64,000 nt of DNA from JAJTGZ01 sp964403525 (GTDB taxonomy: Bacteria > Planctomycetota > Phycisphaerae > Phycisphaerales > UBA1924), in NCBI GenBank assembly GCA_964403525.1, contig CAYOGE010000002.1:131138-195137 (forward strand). The letters are read 5' to 3'. The position numbers were made by a program, and so were the translations under genes. The first letter of the stretch is position 1. Each line of letters begins with the position of its first letter. Of the stretch, positions 8,566 to 16,598 are shown piece by piece. Under the pieces are notes generated by a model, which ran no database searches, was not told the DNA's origin, and was given only the letters and a program-made list of their open reading frames with translations.

Positions 8566-9480
8566 ATGCCCCACCGTTTGCGCCCCGCGTTCTCGCTTAT
8601 CGAGCTGCTCGTCGTCATCGCGATTATCGCGCTTCTTGTCGGCATCATGATGCCGACGCTCGCCAAAGCGCGCGAGACCGCCCGCGCCGCGGCCTGTTCT
8701 ATCAACGGCAAGAGCATCGGCCAGGGTTTGGCGATGTACGCCAACGACAACAAAGACCGCATCTGGGAGTCGGGCACCGATTCACCCTACCGCTTCTGGT
8801 ATGCGCAGCCCACCAACCCGCGATTCGCTTCCAGCGCAAGCAACCCGGTGGTCCTCGGCCCGGCCTTCAACTACTTGAGCATTGTCGACCGCGTCTTCGA
8901 GTGCCCCACCAACAAGCGGCGGATGCCGGCGCGGTTCACGTACAACCCCGCCGATCCGATCTGGAACACCGCCGCGGGTCAGGCCCAGCAGGTGCTCTGG
9001 CAGACGTTCCTTGGCGAGCGGGCGTTGAACTTCGATTACACGATGCTGACAGGCGCCAACGGCGCCCGCCTGGGCACGCAGACCGAGGCGGCGTGGGACA
9101 CCGCGTGCGCCACGCGCACGGCGGCCACCGCGCGAGCGACGGTGCTCAACAACCCGTCCACCCTGCAGCGGTTCATCGGGATCCCCGTCTATCTCGAAGA
9201 AGACAGCGAGTGGTACAACAGCCGCGACCCGGACGGGCTCAACTGCAACCGCGACCAGCTCACGCCGCGCCACGACGGCAAGGGGCACATGACCTTCCTC
9301 GGCGGCGAGGTGCTTCTGATGGGCCTGCCGCGCGGCGGCAACCCCTTGGTTGAAACCGACGTAGGGGACTTTGTGGCGCAGGATATCTACGCGAGCAAGA
9401 ACGGGCGGAGTTGGTACCAGATGGGCGCGACGTGGGCGGCGAACACACGCCCGTACGGCTGGAGCGACAACCCGCGCTGA
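8566..9480 (+). CDS. Type II secretion-like pseudopilin (prepilin N-terminal domain), copy 1
   Basis: Secreted or membrane-anchored pseudopilin of 304 residues. The N-terminus has a short basic leader, the prepilin peptidase site before FSLIELL with the glutamate at mature position 5, and a hydrophobic helix VVIAIIALLVGIMMPTLAKAR. The rest is a globular head typical of the large planctomycete family with this leader. Near the C-terminus the usual H-X9-DG motif is present as H-X9-GG (RHDGKGHMTFLGG). It is followed 17 bases later by a close paralogue, so the two form an operon from a tandem duplication. These proteins are very numerous in planctomycetes and their assembly role is not established. 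Confidence 0.88.
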   Translation: MPHRLRPAFSLIELLVVIAIIALLVGIMMPTLAKARETARAAACSINGKSIGQGLAMYANDNKDRIWESGTDSPYRFWYAQPTNPRFASSASNPVVLGPAFNYLSIVDRVFECPTNKRRMPARFTYNPADPIWNTAAGQAQQVLWQTFLGERALNFDYTMLTGANGARLGTQTEAAWDTACATRTAATARATVLNNPSTLQRFIGIPVYLEEDSEWYNSRDPDGLNCNRDQLTPRHDGKGHMTFLGGEVLLMGLPRGGNPLVETDVGDFVAQDIYASKNGRSWYQMGATWAANTRPYGWSDNPR

Positions 9481-9497
9481 GCGCGGAACGAGGCACC

Positions 9498-10421
9498 ATG
9501 AACACCAAGATCACATCCCGGGCCTTCACGCTGATCGAACTGCTGGTGGTGATCGCGATCATCGCCCTGCTGGTGGGCATCCTGCTCCCAGCGCTCGCCA
9601 AGGCCCGTGCCACGGCCCGCACCACCGCCTGCTCGATCAACTTCAAGGGGATCGGCCAGGGCTTTACGATGTACGCCAACGACAACAAGGAACGCATCTG
9701 GGAGGCCGGGCACAACAGCCCGTGGCGTTTCTGGTACGCACAGCCGACCAACCCCACCCTGATTGCCAGCAACGCCAACCCCGTGCAACTGGGGCCGGCG
9801 TTCAACTACCTCAGCCTGGTCGACCGGATCTTCGAGTGCCCAACCACCAAGCGCAAGGCCAAGACCACGTTCACCGCAAGCCCGACCGACCCGTACTGGC
9901 AGACGCCGCAGAACTCGCTGCAGCTGGTCCTGTGGAACGAGTTCCTCGGCGAGCGGTCGCTCAACTTTGATTACACGATGGCGACCGGGTCATCGGGCAC
10001 GCGCCTCTCGACGCCGAACTTCGCGGCGTGGGACCAGAACTGCCGGTTCCGCAGCGGTCAGGCGGCTCGCGCCACGCAGCTCAACAACGCCGCATCGCTC
10101 AAACGCATGCAGGGCATCCCGATTTATGCCGAGGAGGACGTGCAGTGGTGGAACTCGCAGTCGCCAGACGGCATGTGGAGCAACTGGGACCAGCTCACCC
10201 GGCGGCACGAGGGGAAGGGGCACTTCCTGTACATCGACGACAGCGTCGAGCTCTTCGAGCCCAACCACGGGCCCGACGACGGAACGCAGAACGACATCGG
10301 TGACTTCGTCGCCAACGACGTGTACATCTCGCGCAACGGGTCCAACTGGTTCATCATGTCTCCGAGCTGGCCCGGCACGCTGCGTCCGTACGGCTGGACC
10401 GATCAACCCCGCCTGCCATAA
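9498..10421 (+). CDS. Type II secretion-like pseudopilin, copy 2
   Basis: Paralogue of the preceding gene along its whole length, 307 residues. The prepilin site before FTLIELL and the helix ending ILLPALAKAR are followed by blocks shared with copy 1, such as TACSIN, GQG..MYANDNK.RIWE, WYAQPTNP, LGPAFNYLS and RPYGW.D.PR. The H-X9-DG motif reads H-X9-DD here (RHEGKGHFLYIDD). The start is the ATG after GGAACGAGG, not the longer open frame reaching into copy 1. Divergence between copies is concentrated in the middle, which suggests an old duplication with different surface specificity. Expressed from the promoter upstream of copy 1. Confidence 0.88.
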   Translation: MNTKITSRAFTLIELLVVIAIIALLVGILLPALAKARATARTTACSINFKGIGQGFTMYANDNKERIWEAGHNSPWRFWYAQPTNPTLIASNANPVQLGPAFNYLSLVDRIFECPTTKRKAKTTFTASPTDPYWQTPQNSLQLVLWNEFLGERSLNFDYTMATGSSGTRLSTPNFAAWDQNCRFRSGQAARATQLNNAASLKRMQGIPIYAEEDVQWWNSQSPDGMWSNWDQLTRRHEGKGHFLYIDDSVELFEPNHGPDDGTQNDIGDFVANDVYISRNGSNWFIMSPSWPGTLRPYGWTDQPRLP

Positions 10422-10430
10422 CCCCTGCAC

Positions 10431-11171
10431 GTGCACGACGCGGAGGTTCTCCACCAAGCCGGTGACAGCGCTCGCCGCCCGGCGCTGTTCATGCGTTGGC
10501 TGCACCTGGCGTTTCTCCACTGGCCGGTCGAGGCCGACGCGGTTCGCGGGCTGCTCCCGCAGGGGGTTGAGCTCGACACCTTCGGCGGACACGCGTGGGT
10601 CGGGCTGGTGCCGTTTACGATGCGCGACGTGCGCCACCTGACGCCGCTTGGGCGCGTGGGCATCCCCTCGGCGACGCACTTTCACGAGTGCAACGTGCGG
10701 ACGTACGTCCGCGCGGGGCGCGACGCCAAGCCGGGCGTGTGGTTCTTCTCGCTCGACGCCGCCAGCCGCCTCGCGGTGATCGGAGCGCGGACGCTCTGGA
10801 ACCTCCCCTACTTCTTCGCGAGCATGAGCCTGCAGCGCGACGGCGACCTGGTGAGCTATCGAACGACCCGCAGCGGCGGGGCGCACGCGACGCTGACAGC
10901 ACAATGGCAAGCGGGCGCGCCGCTGCTGCCCTCGGTGCCCGGCTCGCTCAGCCACTTTCTGACCGAGCGCTACGCGCTCTACAGCGTCGGCCGGTCGGGG
11001 GCGATCTTCCGCGGGGACATCAACCACCCGCGCTGGTCGCTCCGCGAGGCGCGTCTGCTCAGCCTCAGCGACGAACTCGTGCGCGCGGCGGGGATCAACG
11101 TCAGCGGCGAGCCGATCGTGTGGCACGCCGATGAACTGGCCGTGGACGCGTTTGCGCTGCGGCGGGTGTAG
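10431..11171 (+). CDS. DUF2071 (YqjF-like) protein
   Basis: Protein of 246 residues in the DUF2071/YqjF family. It opens with the family pattern MRWLHLAFLHWPVEADAVRGLLPQGVELDTF split by conserved Trp, His and Leu residues, followed by GHAWVGLVPFTM and FHECNVRTYVR, and near the end HPRW. Members are related to acetoacetate decarboxylase folds, but no reaction has been assigned with confidence. No signal peptide or membrane helix. The GTG start is 9 bases after the pseudopilin stop. TAACCC, which includes that stop codon, ends 6 bases before the GTG, so a weak leaderless start is possible as well as read-through from the pilin operon. Confidence 0.85.
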   Translation: MHDAEVLHQAGDSARRPALFMRWLHLAFLHWPVEADAVRGLLPQGVELDTFGGHAWVGLVPFTMRDVRHLTPLGRVGIPSATHFHECNVRTYVRAGRDAKPGVWFFSLDAASRLAVIGARTLWNLPYFFASMSLQRDGDLVSYRTTRSGGAHATLTAQWQAGAPLLPSVPGSLSHFLTERYALYSVGRSGAIFRGDINHPRWSLREARLLSLSDELVRAAGINVSGEPIVWHADELAVDAFALRRV

Positions 11172-11181
11172 TCCCAGACAG

Positions 11182-11203
11182 TTGATGAAAGCGCGTTCAT
11201 CAA
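11182..11203. repeat. Inverted repeat downstream of the DUF2071 gene
   Basis: Arms TTGATGAA and TTCATCAA are perfect complements around a 6-base loop. There is no T-run, and the arms are AT-rich compared with their surroundings, so it may be either a weak terminator or a protein-binding site in the upstream region of the next gene. Confidence 0.5.
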
Positions 11204-11231
11204 GTCGGCGCCAAACAGTTCCGGTTTTTGC

Positions 11232-11260
11232 TTGTTGATCGGCGCCGATCGTGGTAGGCT
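11232..11260 (+). promoter_or_regulatory. Promoter with palindromic operator in the spacer
   Basis: TTGTTG and TAGGCT are separated by exactly 17 bases. A perfect 14-base palindrome, GATCGGCGCCGATC (11237-11250), fills most of the spacer. A protein bound there would cover both promoter elements, so this looks like an operator. The leader is about 35 bases and carries GGGAGA six bases before the ATG at 11303. Confidence 0.5.
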
Positions 11261-11302
11261 GCGCTTGGAGGGGGAGGTGCCAACGAACCCGGGAGACAAC
11301 CC

Positions 11303-13306
11303 ATGCGCTCCACGCTTCCCGCTCTGTGCGTTCTGACCGCCCTTTGTGCAGGCGTGGCCGTCGGCGGGCCACCTGGTGATTACGGCGATGCCCCGGTTGG
11401 TAACAACGGAGCGGGCGTCAACGCCTACCCCGGCGTGGTTGCACGATGGGACACCACCTTCAACCACCACAACACCGTCTTCAATCCGCAGCGTCCGCAG
11501 GGTTCGTGGCTCAACACAAGCGCAACCTGCTGGGCGGGCGTGACACCCCCCACCGTCCGCAACGACAGCACCATGAGCCCAGCGCTGCCGGAGAATGACT
11601 GCGCACCGCTCATCCTCGTCTACGCGCCGGGCCCGAACCCGCTCGCGGAGATCGAGGTAGGCATCACAACCAGCAACGGGCACAACCCAAACAACCCCGT
11701 CTACCTCAACATCTGGATCGACCAAAACCGCGACGGGCAATGGAAGGACGGGTACCTCCTTGGCACTCCGGTCATCGCGTGGAACCTCGAGTGGTGCGTC
11801 GAGGATGTGCCGGTGATGCTCCCCGCGGGCGTCAGCGCACGCGTCAACACCGGCGGCATCCGGCTTGAGAATCCGACCGCCTCGGTGTGGGTGCGCGTGA
11901 TGGTGACTGAAGAACCCGTGGGCGCGGCCCACCGCGGCCCGGCCGGATCGGCCAGCTGGTTCTGGGACAGCACGATGAACGCGGCGCACGCGTTCCACGG
12001 CGAGATCGAGGACCACCTGCTGAACTTCCAGACCGGTGCGCCCCCCTTCTTGCCGCAGCCGGGCATCTGGTACCGCAACGACCACAACAACCCGCCGACG
12101 CCGTTCCCGCCACCCAAGCCCGCGTGCGACGTCTTCTACAAGGGCCCTTGGCGGGTCTTCCCGCCAAAGTGTCCCGTCAAGCTGCGCACGCCGCTAACAT
12201 ACTCATCCACCGAGCGTGCGGGCGGTTGCACCGCGGCGCCGGCGCTGTGGGGCATGTACGGGCTCAAGCAGATCGTCGGCGCACCGGCGCCGATGGTCGG
12301 GCTCGGGCTGCCCGCGCCGGTAGGCTCGGTGGCCGGGGCGGTCGCGGTCGTGTGCCCGCCCCCGACCGGCGCGGCGGGCCTGCCGCCAGCGGTGTTCAGC
12401 GAAGGCCCACTGATGAACAGCATGACCCTCCCCGTCGCGAGCCTGACGGGAGGACAGATCATCATGGAGAGCTGCTACGCGTGGCCACCCAAGCGCTATC
12501 GCGTGTGGCGTGCGTTCTTCCACACGATTACCTGCGGAAGCGTGCATGTCAGCCGCACGGTCTTCACGCCGGCGGCAACGGGGATCACGCTGGCCGAGGC
12601 GGTTGTTGGCGGTGGCGGTCAGAGTGCCGATTATTGCGATTTCATCATCGGCGGCCTGGAGGAGGAGTTTGTCGATAACGAAGCCGTCCCCCTGCGTCCG
12701 TTCCCCGATCCGGACTTCACGGACTACACGTTCCTGCTTCACTCGCCGACGTCGAGCGAGGCCCGCCTTGACAACGACGACTTCACGACCGCGCCGGCTT
12801 CGCTGCTGCTGCGCAACGCGAGCTACCTGGTCACGCCGACCATCCCGCAGGGGATGCAGGCGTCGAGCGTTGAGTTGATGCACCGTGGGTTCGCGACGAT
12901 GACCCTGACCGCAACAAACGGCGAGACGTTCTCGGCCACACTCCCCCCGACGACCGGCTGGGAGCCGTTCTCGCTGGACCTGCCACCCGACTTTGTGCTG
13001 CAGAGCCTGTTCATCGATGCGCCCCTCACCGCCCACATCGACGAGCTGTTCATCGACCTCTTCGATCCCGGTTCCGAGCCGTTCCTTCCCTGCCCGCCCG
13101 ACCTGGGACGCCAAGGGGGCCTCCCCGGGGCCGACGGTCTGCTCAACAACAACGACTTCATCGTCTTCATCGACTTCTTCTTCAACGCAGATGCGCGCGC
13201 CGACATGGGTGTGCAGGGGGGCGTACCCGGCCAGGACGGCCTGTTTGACAACAACGACTTTGTCGTCTTCATCGACCTGTTCTTCACGGGGTGTGACGGC
13301 GGATAA
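11303..13306 (+). CDS. Secreted GEVED-type protein with duplicated dockerin-like C-terminus
   Basis: Exported protein of 667 residues, not assigned a function. A signal peptide (MRSTLPALCVLTALCAGVAVG) is followed by PPGDYGDAP, a motif common at the start of planctomycete surface proteins. A GEVED-like domain follows with YLNIWIDQNRDGQW and closes with HGEIEDHLL. The central part holds several cysteines and no recognised catalytic motif. The last 70 residues are two tandem repeats of about 31 residues with the pattern D.G.QGG.PG.DGL..NNDF.VFID.FF. These resemble calcium-binding dockerin-type repeats used for surface anchoring. It has its own promoter with an apparent operator. Surface or extracellular structural role is an inference. 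Confidence 0.8.
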   Translation: MRSTLPALCVLTALCAGVAVGGPPGDYGDAPVGNNGAGVNAYPGVVARWDTTFNHHNTVFNPQRPQGSWLNTSATCWAGVTPPTVRNDSTMSPALPENDCAPLILVYAPGPNPLAEIEVGITTSNGHNPNNPVYLNIWIDQNRDGQWKDGYLLGTPVIAWNLEWCVEDVPVMLPAGVSARVNTGGIRLENPTASVWVRVMVTEEPVGAAHRGPAGSASWFWDSTMNAAHAFHGEIEDHLLNFQTGAPPFLPQPGIWYRNDHNNPPTPFPPPKPACDVFYKGPWRVFPPKCPVKLRTPLTYSSTERAGGCTAAPALWGMYGLKQIVGAPAPMVGLGLPAPVGSVAGAVAVVCPPPTGAAGLPPAVFSEGPLMNSMTLPVASLTGGQIIMESCYAWPPKRYRVWRAFFHTITCGSVHVSRTVFTPAATGITLAEAVVGGGGQSADYCDFIIGGLEEEFVDNEAVPLRPFPDPDFTDYTFLLHSPTSSEARLDNDDFTTAPASLLLRNASYLVTPTIPQGMQASSVELMHRGFATMTLTATNGETFSATLPPTTGWEPFSLDLPPDFVLQSLFIDAPLTAHIDELFIDLFDPGSEPFLPCPPDLGRQGGLPGADGLLNNNDFIVFIDFFFNADARADMGVQGGVPGQDGLFDNNDFVVFIDLFFTGCDGG

Positions 13307-13352
13307 CGCCCGCGCGTTCAAGCCGAACGTTGTTGGCAGTCGCCAGACGGTG

Positions 13353-13358
13353 TAACCT
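13353..13358 (+). promoter_or_regulatory. -10 element (TAACCT) of a leaderless promoter
   Basis: It ends 6 bases before the nitroreductase ATG, and TTGTTG lies 17 bases further upstream (13330-13335). The start site would fall on the ATG. Confidence 0.6.
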
Positions 13359-13364
13359 CACGGC

Positions 13365-14033
13365 ATGGCACAGCCGCCGCATGTCCCGCTTGTGCGCTTC
13401 TCACCTCCGGTGCCGGCACCCGAAGCGGCCGCTCGCTTTTACGAGACGATGCGCATGCGGCGGAGCGCCCGCTTCTTCGCCGATACGCCCGTGAGCGAAG
13501 AGACCATCCGCTGGTGCGTGGCGGCCGCGGGCACGGCCCCGTCGGGCGCGAACAAACAGCCCTGGCGGTTTGTTGCGGTGGCCGACCCTGCGATCAAGAA
13601 GCAGATCCGCACCGCCGCGGAAGAAGAAGAACGCGCGTTCTACCAACGACGCGCGACGCCGGAGTGGCTTGCCGACCTTGCGCCGCTGGGGACCGATCCT
13701 TCAAAGCCATTCCTCGAGGTCGCGCCCTGGCTGATCGTCGTCTTCAAGCTCATGAAGACCGACCCAGACCAGAGCGGCAGGCAGGGCAAGGTTTATTACG
13801 TCGACGAGTCGGTCGGCATCGCCACCGGACTGCTGATCGCGGCGATCCACCACGCGGGACTGGTGACCCTCACGCACACGCCCAGCCCGATGGGCTTCCT
13901 CGCGGGTGTGCTGGGGCGGCCGGCGCACGAGCGCCCGTTCCTGCTGCTGCCGGTGGGCTACCCCGCCGCGGACTGCACCGTGCCCGACATCCACCGCAAG
14001 GCAGTTGATGAAATCCTCGTCGTGCATCGGTAA
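13365..14033 (+). CDS. Nitroreductase-family FMN-dependent oxidoreductase
   Basis: Cytoplasmic flavoprotein of 222 residues in the nitroreductase superfamily. The FMN-phosphate-binding RRSARFFADTPV and the SGANKQPWRF motif are clear, and the C-terminal half has the dimer and flavin-contact elements (HTPSPMGFL, RPFLLLPVGYPA). The arrangement is closest to the iodotyrosine deiodinase-like branch, although that activity cannot be read from the sequence. Substrate could be a quinone, nitro compound or halogenated aromatic. Start: ATG with TAACCT six bases upstream and no ribosome site, consistent with leaderless expression. Stands alone, convergent with the panB operon. Confidence 0.88.
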   Translation: MAQPPHVPLVRFSPPVPAPEAAARFYETMRMRRSARFFADTPVSEETIRWCVAAAGTAPSGANKQPWRFVAVADPAIKKQIRTAAEEEERAFYQRRATPEWLADLAPLGTDPSKPFLEVAPWLIVVFKLMKTDPDQSGRQGKVYYVDESVGIATGLLIAAIHHAGLVTLTHTPSPMGFLAGVLGRPAHERPFLLLPVGYPAADCTVPDIHRKAVDEILVVHR

Positions 14034-14096
14034 TCGACGGCAACTCGATACGGAGAGAGCCCGTCGGCCGGCATGCTCGATGCATGACGCCGTGCC

Positions 14097-14351
14097 CTAA
14101 CGGCCGGGAGGCGCATCGGGGTTCAGCGGCACGCCCGGCACAGGGAGCGGCTGCCCTGCCTGACGCGCTTCCTGCTCCTGCCGGGCTTCCTTGCGCACTT
14201 TGGCCACATAAAAGAAGTACATCCCCATCAGCAGCGACGAGAACGCTGCCCCGACGAAGAAGTAGCCAAATCGCTGGCGCATCGTCATCATCGAATCACC
14301 CCACGGCGTGGGCTTTCGCTGGCCTGCGGGTGTAGGGCCTGGAGTGTTCAT
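14097..14351 (-). CDS. Small single-pass membrane protein downstream of panB
   Basis: Uncharacterised protein of 84 residues. An N-terminal Pro-rich stretch of about 25 residues precedes one transmembrane helix (FGYFFVGAAFSSLLMGMYFF), then a charged segment KVRKEARQEQEARQAGQ and a Pro-rich tail. The ATG overlaps the panB stop in an ATGA junction, so translation is probably coupled. Nothing in the sequence suggests a role in pantothenate synthesis. Confidence 0.7.
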   Translation of the reverse strand: MNTPGPTPAGQRKPTPWGDSMMTMRQRFGYFFVGAAFSSLLMGMYFFYVAKVRKEARQEQEARQAGQPLPVPGVPLNPDAPPGR

Positions 14352-15220
14352 GGGCGCTCCGTCGCTGGGGGTGTGTCGCGCATTCGGTATGGTGACGGGC
14401 CAACCTGCCGGGCCGCCACCTTCGCAACCCAAGTCTCCGCCGCCGATTTGATCACCGGCCCCAGCGATGTCAGCGGCTCAGCGAAAGCGGGCGCAGCATC
14501 GGTCAGGCCGAGAAGGTCCTGCAGCACCAGCACCTGCCCGTGGCAAGCGCTCCCCGCGCCGATGCCGATCACCGGAACCTTGGCAATATCCATGATCCGG
14601 GCGGTGACGGCCTCGGGAACGGCCTCAACCAGCAGCATCGAGCACCCCGCATCCTGCATCGCGCGGGCGTCTGCAACGATCCGCTCAGCCTCCGCGGCCG
14701 TTCGGCCCGCGGCGCTGTAGCCGGTAATCGCGACGCGCTGCGGGCGGCTCCCCACGTGAGCGCAGACCGGCACGCCTGCGCGCACCATGCGGTCAACAAG
14801 CGGTGCAAACGTGCCGTCGACCTCGAGCTTGACGATGTCCGCCAGGCCGGCGGTCAAAAAACGCCCGGCGTTTCGCACCGCATCGTCTGGCGAGGCCTGA
14901 TAGGACATAAAGGGCATATCGCCCATGACCACGGCGCCGCCACCCTGCTCACTCCCACGCTTGACGCCCGCCGTGAGCGCGATAAGCACATCCAGCGGCA
15001 TGTCGATCGTGCGGGGGTACCCAAGCACCATCTCGGCGGCGGTGTCGCCAACGAGCAGGCAGTGCACGCCCGCCCGCGCCAGCCAGCGGGCGGTCGTCGC
15101 GTCGTAGCAGGTCAACGAGGCAAACGGGGTCGCCGCGTCGGCGGACATGGCCGAACGGACCAACGCGCTGAGGGTTCGCTTCGGACCGGCTGGCGATGCT
15201 TGATTGGCGGTCGCGGTCAT
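14348..15220 (-). CDS. panB: 3-methyl-2-oxobutanoate hydroxymethyltransferase
   Basis: PanB transfers a hydroxymethyl group from 5,10-methylene-tetrahydrofolate to ketoisovalerate, the first committed step of pantothenate and coenzyme A synthesis. The protein has 290 residues (family 260-290) and a TIM-barrel layout. Recognisable blocks: the start of the barrel SLTCYDATTARWLARAGV, VGDTAAEMVLGYPRTIDMPLD, MGDMPFMSY, KLEVDG, HVGSRPQ, LLVEAVPE (catalytic Glu region) and VIGIGAGSACHGQVLVLQD. The ATG at 15220 has TACCCT six bases upstream and no ribosome site, so leaderless; the TTG at 15268 is less likely. No panC or panD is adjacent. The next gene overlaps by four bases. Confidence 0.95.
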   Translation of the reverse strand: MTATANQASPAGPKRTLSALVRSAMSADAATPFASLTCYDATTARWLARAGVHCLLVGDTAAEMVLGYPRTIDMPLDVLIALTAGVKRGSEQGGGAVVMGDMPFMSYQASPDDAVRNAGRFLTAGLADIVKLEVDGTFAPLVDRMVRAGVPVCAHVGSRPQRVAITGYSAAGRTAAEAERIVADARAMQDAGCSMLLVEAVPEAVTARIMDIAKVPVIGIGAGSACHGQVLVLQDLLGLTDAAPAFAEPLTSLGPVIKSAAETWVAKVAARQVGPSPYRMRDTPPATERP

Positions 15221-15226
15221 GCCGCA

Positions 15227-15232
15227 AGGGTA
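15227..15232 (-). promoter_or_regulatory. -10 element (TACCCT) of panB leaderless promoter
   Basis: Six bases separate the hexamer from the panB ATG on the minus strand. It lies in the short gap after the upstream gene, so panB can be transcribed independently of it. Confidence 0.55.
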
Positions 15233-15254
15233 GAGCGGCGGCTCTGGCGGGGCG

Positions 15255-15797
15255 TTATCCGGCGCCAAAGACGCGGATCATGAACCACAGGCCCACCGCA
15301 CCCAACCCGATGGCCCCGATGATCCACCGGAGCGATGGGTGATCCTGCGTTGGAACGGGCTCACGCACCATTTTTAGGCGCATGCGGGATTCGGTGCCGA
15401 TCGGGTCGTAACCGGCCCGTGCGGCATCCTGCACGATGGCGATCACCAGGTTTGAGTCGAACGGACGCAGGTTGATGTCCTTGCCGAGCTGGACAAGGAA
15501 TCGCCGGCTTTCTGGCGGCAAGATGGCCGCACGCCCTCCCTGCAGCATCGAACTGGTCCGCACGGCCAGCGCCCAGCGCGGGTCCAGTGCGCTCATCGCA
15601 GCGGCCTTGTTCTCGGCCTCTACCGCGCGGCGCTGGGCCAGGGTTGGCGCTGCCCCCCCTGAGGCGTGCCGGGCGGCGAGCGCTCGCACAGCGCCAATAC
15701 CGCTGCGGGCCGCGTGGTCGCGCGGCAACGCGCGTGGCGACTGGGCAACACTGCCGCCGACCAGACGCAACGATTTATGGGCCATTGGGTCGTTCAT
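15255..15797 (-). CDS. Hypothetical protein with C-terminal membrane anchor
   Basis: Not recognised. 180 residues from the ATG at 15797. The N-terminal half is rich in Ala, Arg and Ser and probably extended. A structured block follows (LPPESRRFLVQLGKDINLRPFDSNLVIAIVQDAARAGYD split around conserved charged residues), then a single transmembrane helix near the end (WIIGAIGLGAVGLWFMI). This is a C-tail-anchored architecture. TAGGCT lies 11 bases upstream of the ATG and may be its -10 element. It precedes panB by 34 bases on the same strand, so co-transcription is possible. Confidence 0.6.
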   Translation of the reverse strand: MNDPMAHKSLRLVGGSVAQSPRALPRDHAARSGIGAVRALAARHASGGAAPTLAQRRAVEAENKAAAMSALDPRWALAVRTSSMLQGGRAAILPPESRRFLVQLGKDINLRPFDSNLVIAIVQDAARAGYDPIGTESRMRLKMVREPVPTQDHPSLRWIIGAIGLGAVGLWFMIRVFGAG

Positions 15798-15983
15798 GAC
15801 GCAGCAGAAGCCTATTGGCAACCCGTGTGCCAGTGGTTTCCTCCAGCGGCTGATCCACGGGAACCGACAGAAGTATCCCCAAGGCTCCCGATTTCCACCC
15901 TGCCAGGGCTCTCCAAACGTGTGAGGGGAATTGCTACCCTACTCTTGGGACTTCTGTTCGGTCCGACTTGTGGAGGAGAATCT

Positions 15984-16508
15984 GTGGCGGCGGCTTCCCC
16001 ATCACCTGACTCAAAACCATTGCCGGACCTGACTGTTGAGCTTTCGCCGACGGGTATTTTGACCAGACTCGAAGAAGCGGCCCGCCGCGGCAGGCTGGCC
16101 GGGTTTGAAGCGGGTGAAAAGGGGTTGCTTTTCAAGACATGTGCGTTCAGCTCACCGTTTGAAGGCGAGCTGCTCGCGCACGCGGAGTCTACAGACTCCG
16201 GCGGCACGCGCCTGCGTTTCTCGACGCGGATGAAGAAGAAGCTGCTGTACGTGTTTGTCGTGGTCCTGCTCGTTTCGATCTGGCCCGGAATGCCCATTAC
16301 CGAGAGCGTGCTCGCCAGTCTTGTGCCTTCGTGGAGATGGCTGTGGGCGACAACCGTCTGGTGGTATCTGCCGCTCTCGGTGATCGGCGCTCCATGGTCG
16401 CTGTGGGTGGCGGTCAAGCGGTCGCGGCAGGAGATGGCGGTTTCAGCCCCGGAGATGGTCGCGAAAGTGGAAAAAGAACTGAAAACGGCCCGGACGGCCG
16501 TCGAATAG
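15984..16508 (+). CDS. Hypothetical two-helix membrane protein
   Basis: Unrecognised protein of 174 residues. Residues about 1-85 are soluble with no signal peptide. Two hydrophobic helices follow (KKLLYVFVVVLLVSIWPGM and the Trp-rich WRWLWATTVWWYLPLSV), then a basic and coiled C-terminus ending in EKELKTARTAVE. The start is set at GTG 15984 because GGAGGAG sits five bases upstream and TACCCT (15935-15940) is placed well for a promoter with a leader of about 35 bases. The open frame reaches back to 15666, and a GTG at 15921 would add a hydrophobic N-terminal segment (IATLLLGLLFGPTCGG) that could be a signal sequence, so the start is not settled. Confidence 0.55.
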   Translation: MAAASPSPDSKPLPDLTVELSPTGILTRLEEAARRGRLAGFEAGEKGLLFKTCAFSSPFEGELLAHAESTDSGGTRLRFSTRMKKKLLYVFVVVLLVSIWPGMPITESVLASLVPSWRWLWATTVWWYLPLSVIGAPWSLWVAVKRSRQEMAVSAPEMVAKVEKELKTARTAVE

Positions 16509-16598
16509 CCAGGGATCGCCTGCGAATGGAGGGGCGGGGCGTTATGCTGTGGGACGAGGCGGGCCGTTTAGAGCGCCTCGCTTGAAGAGGAGCCTTGC

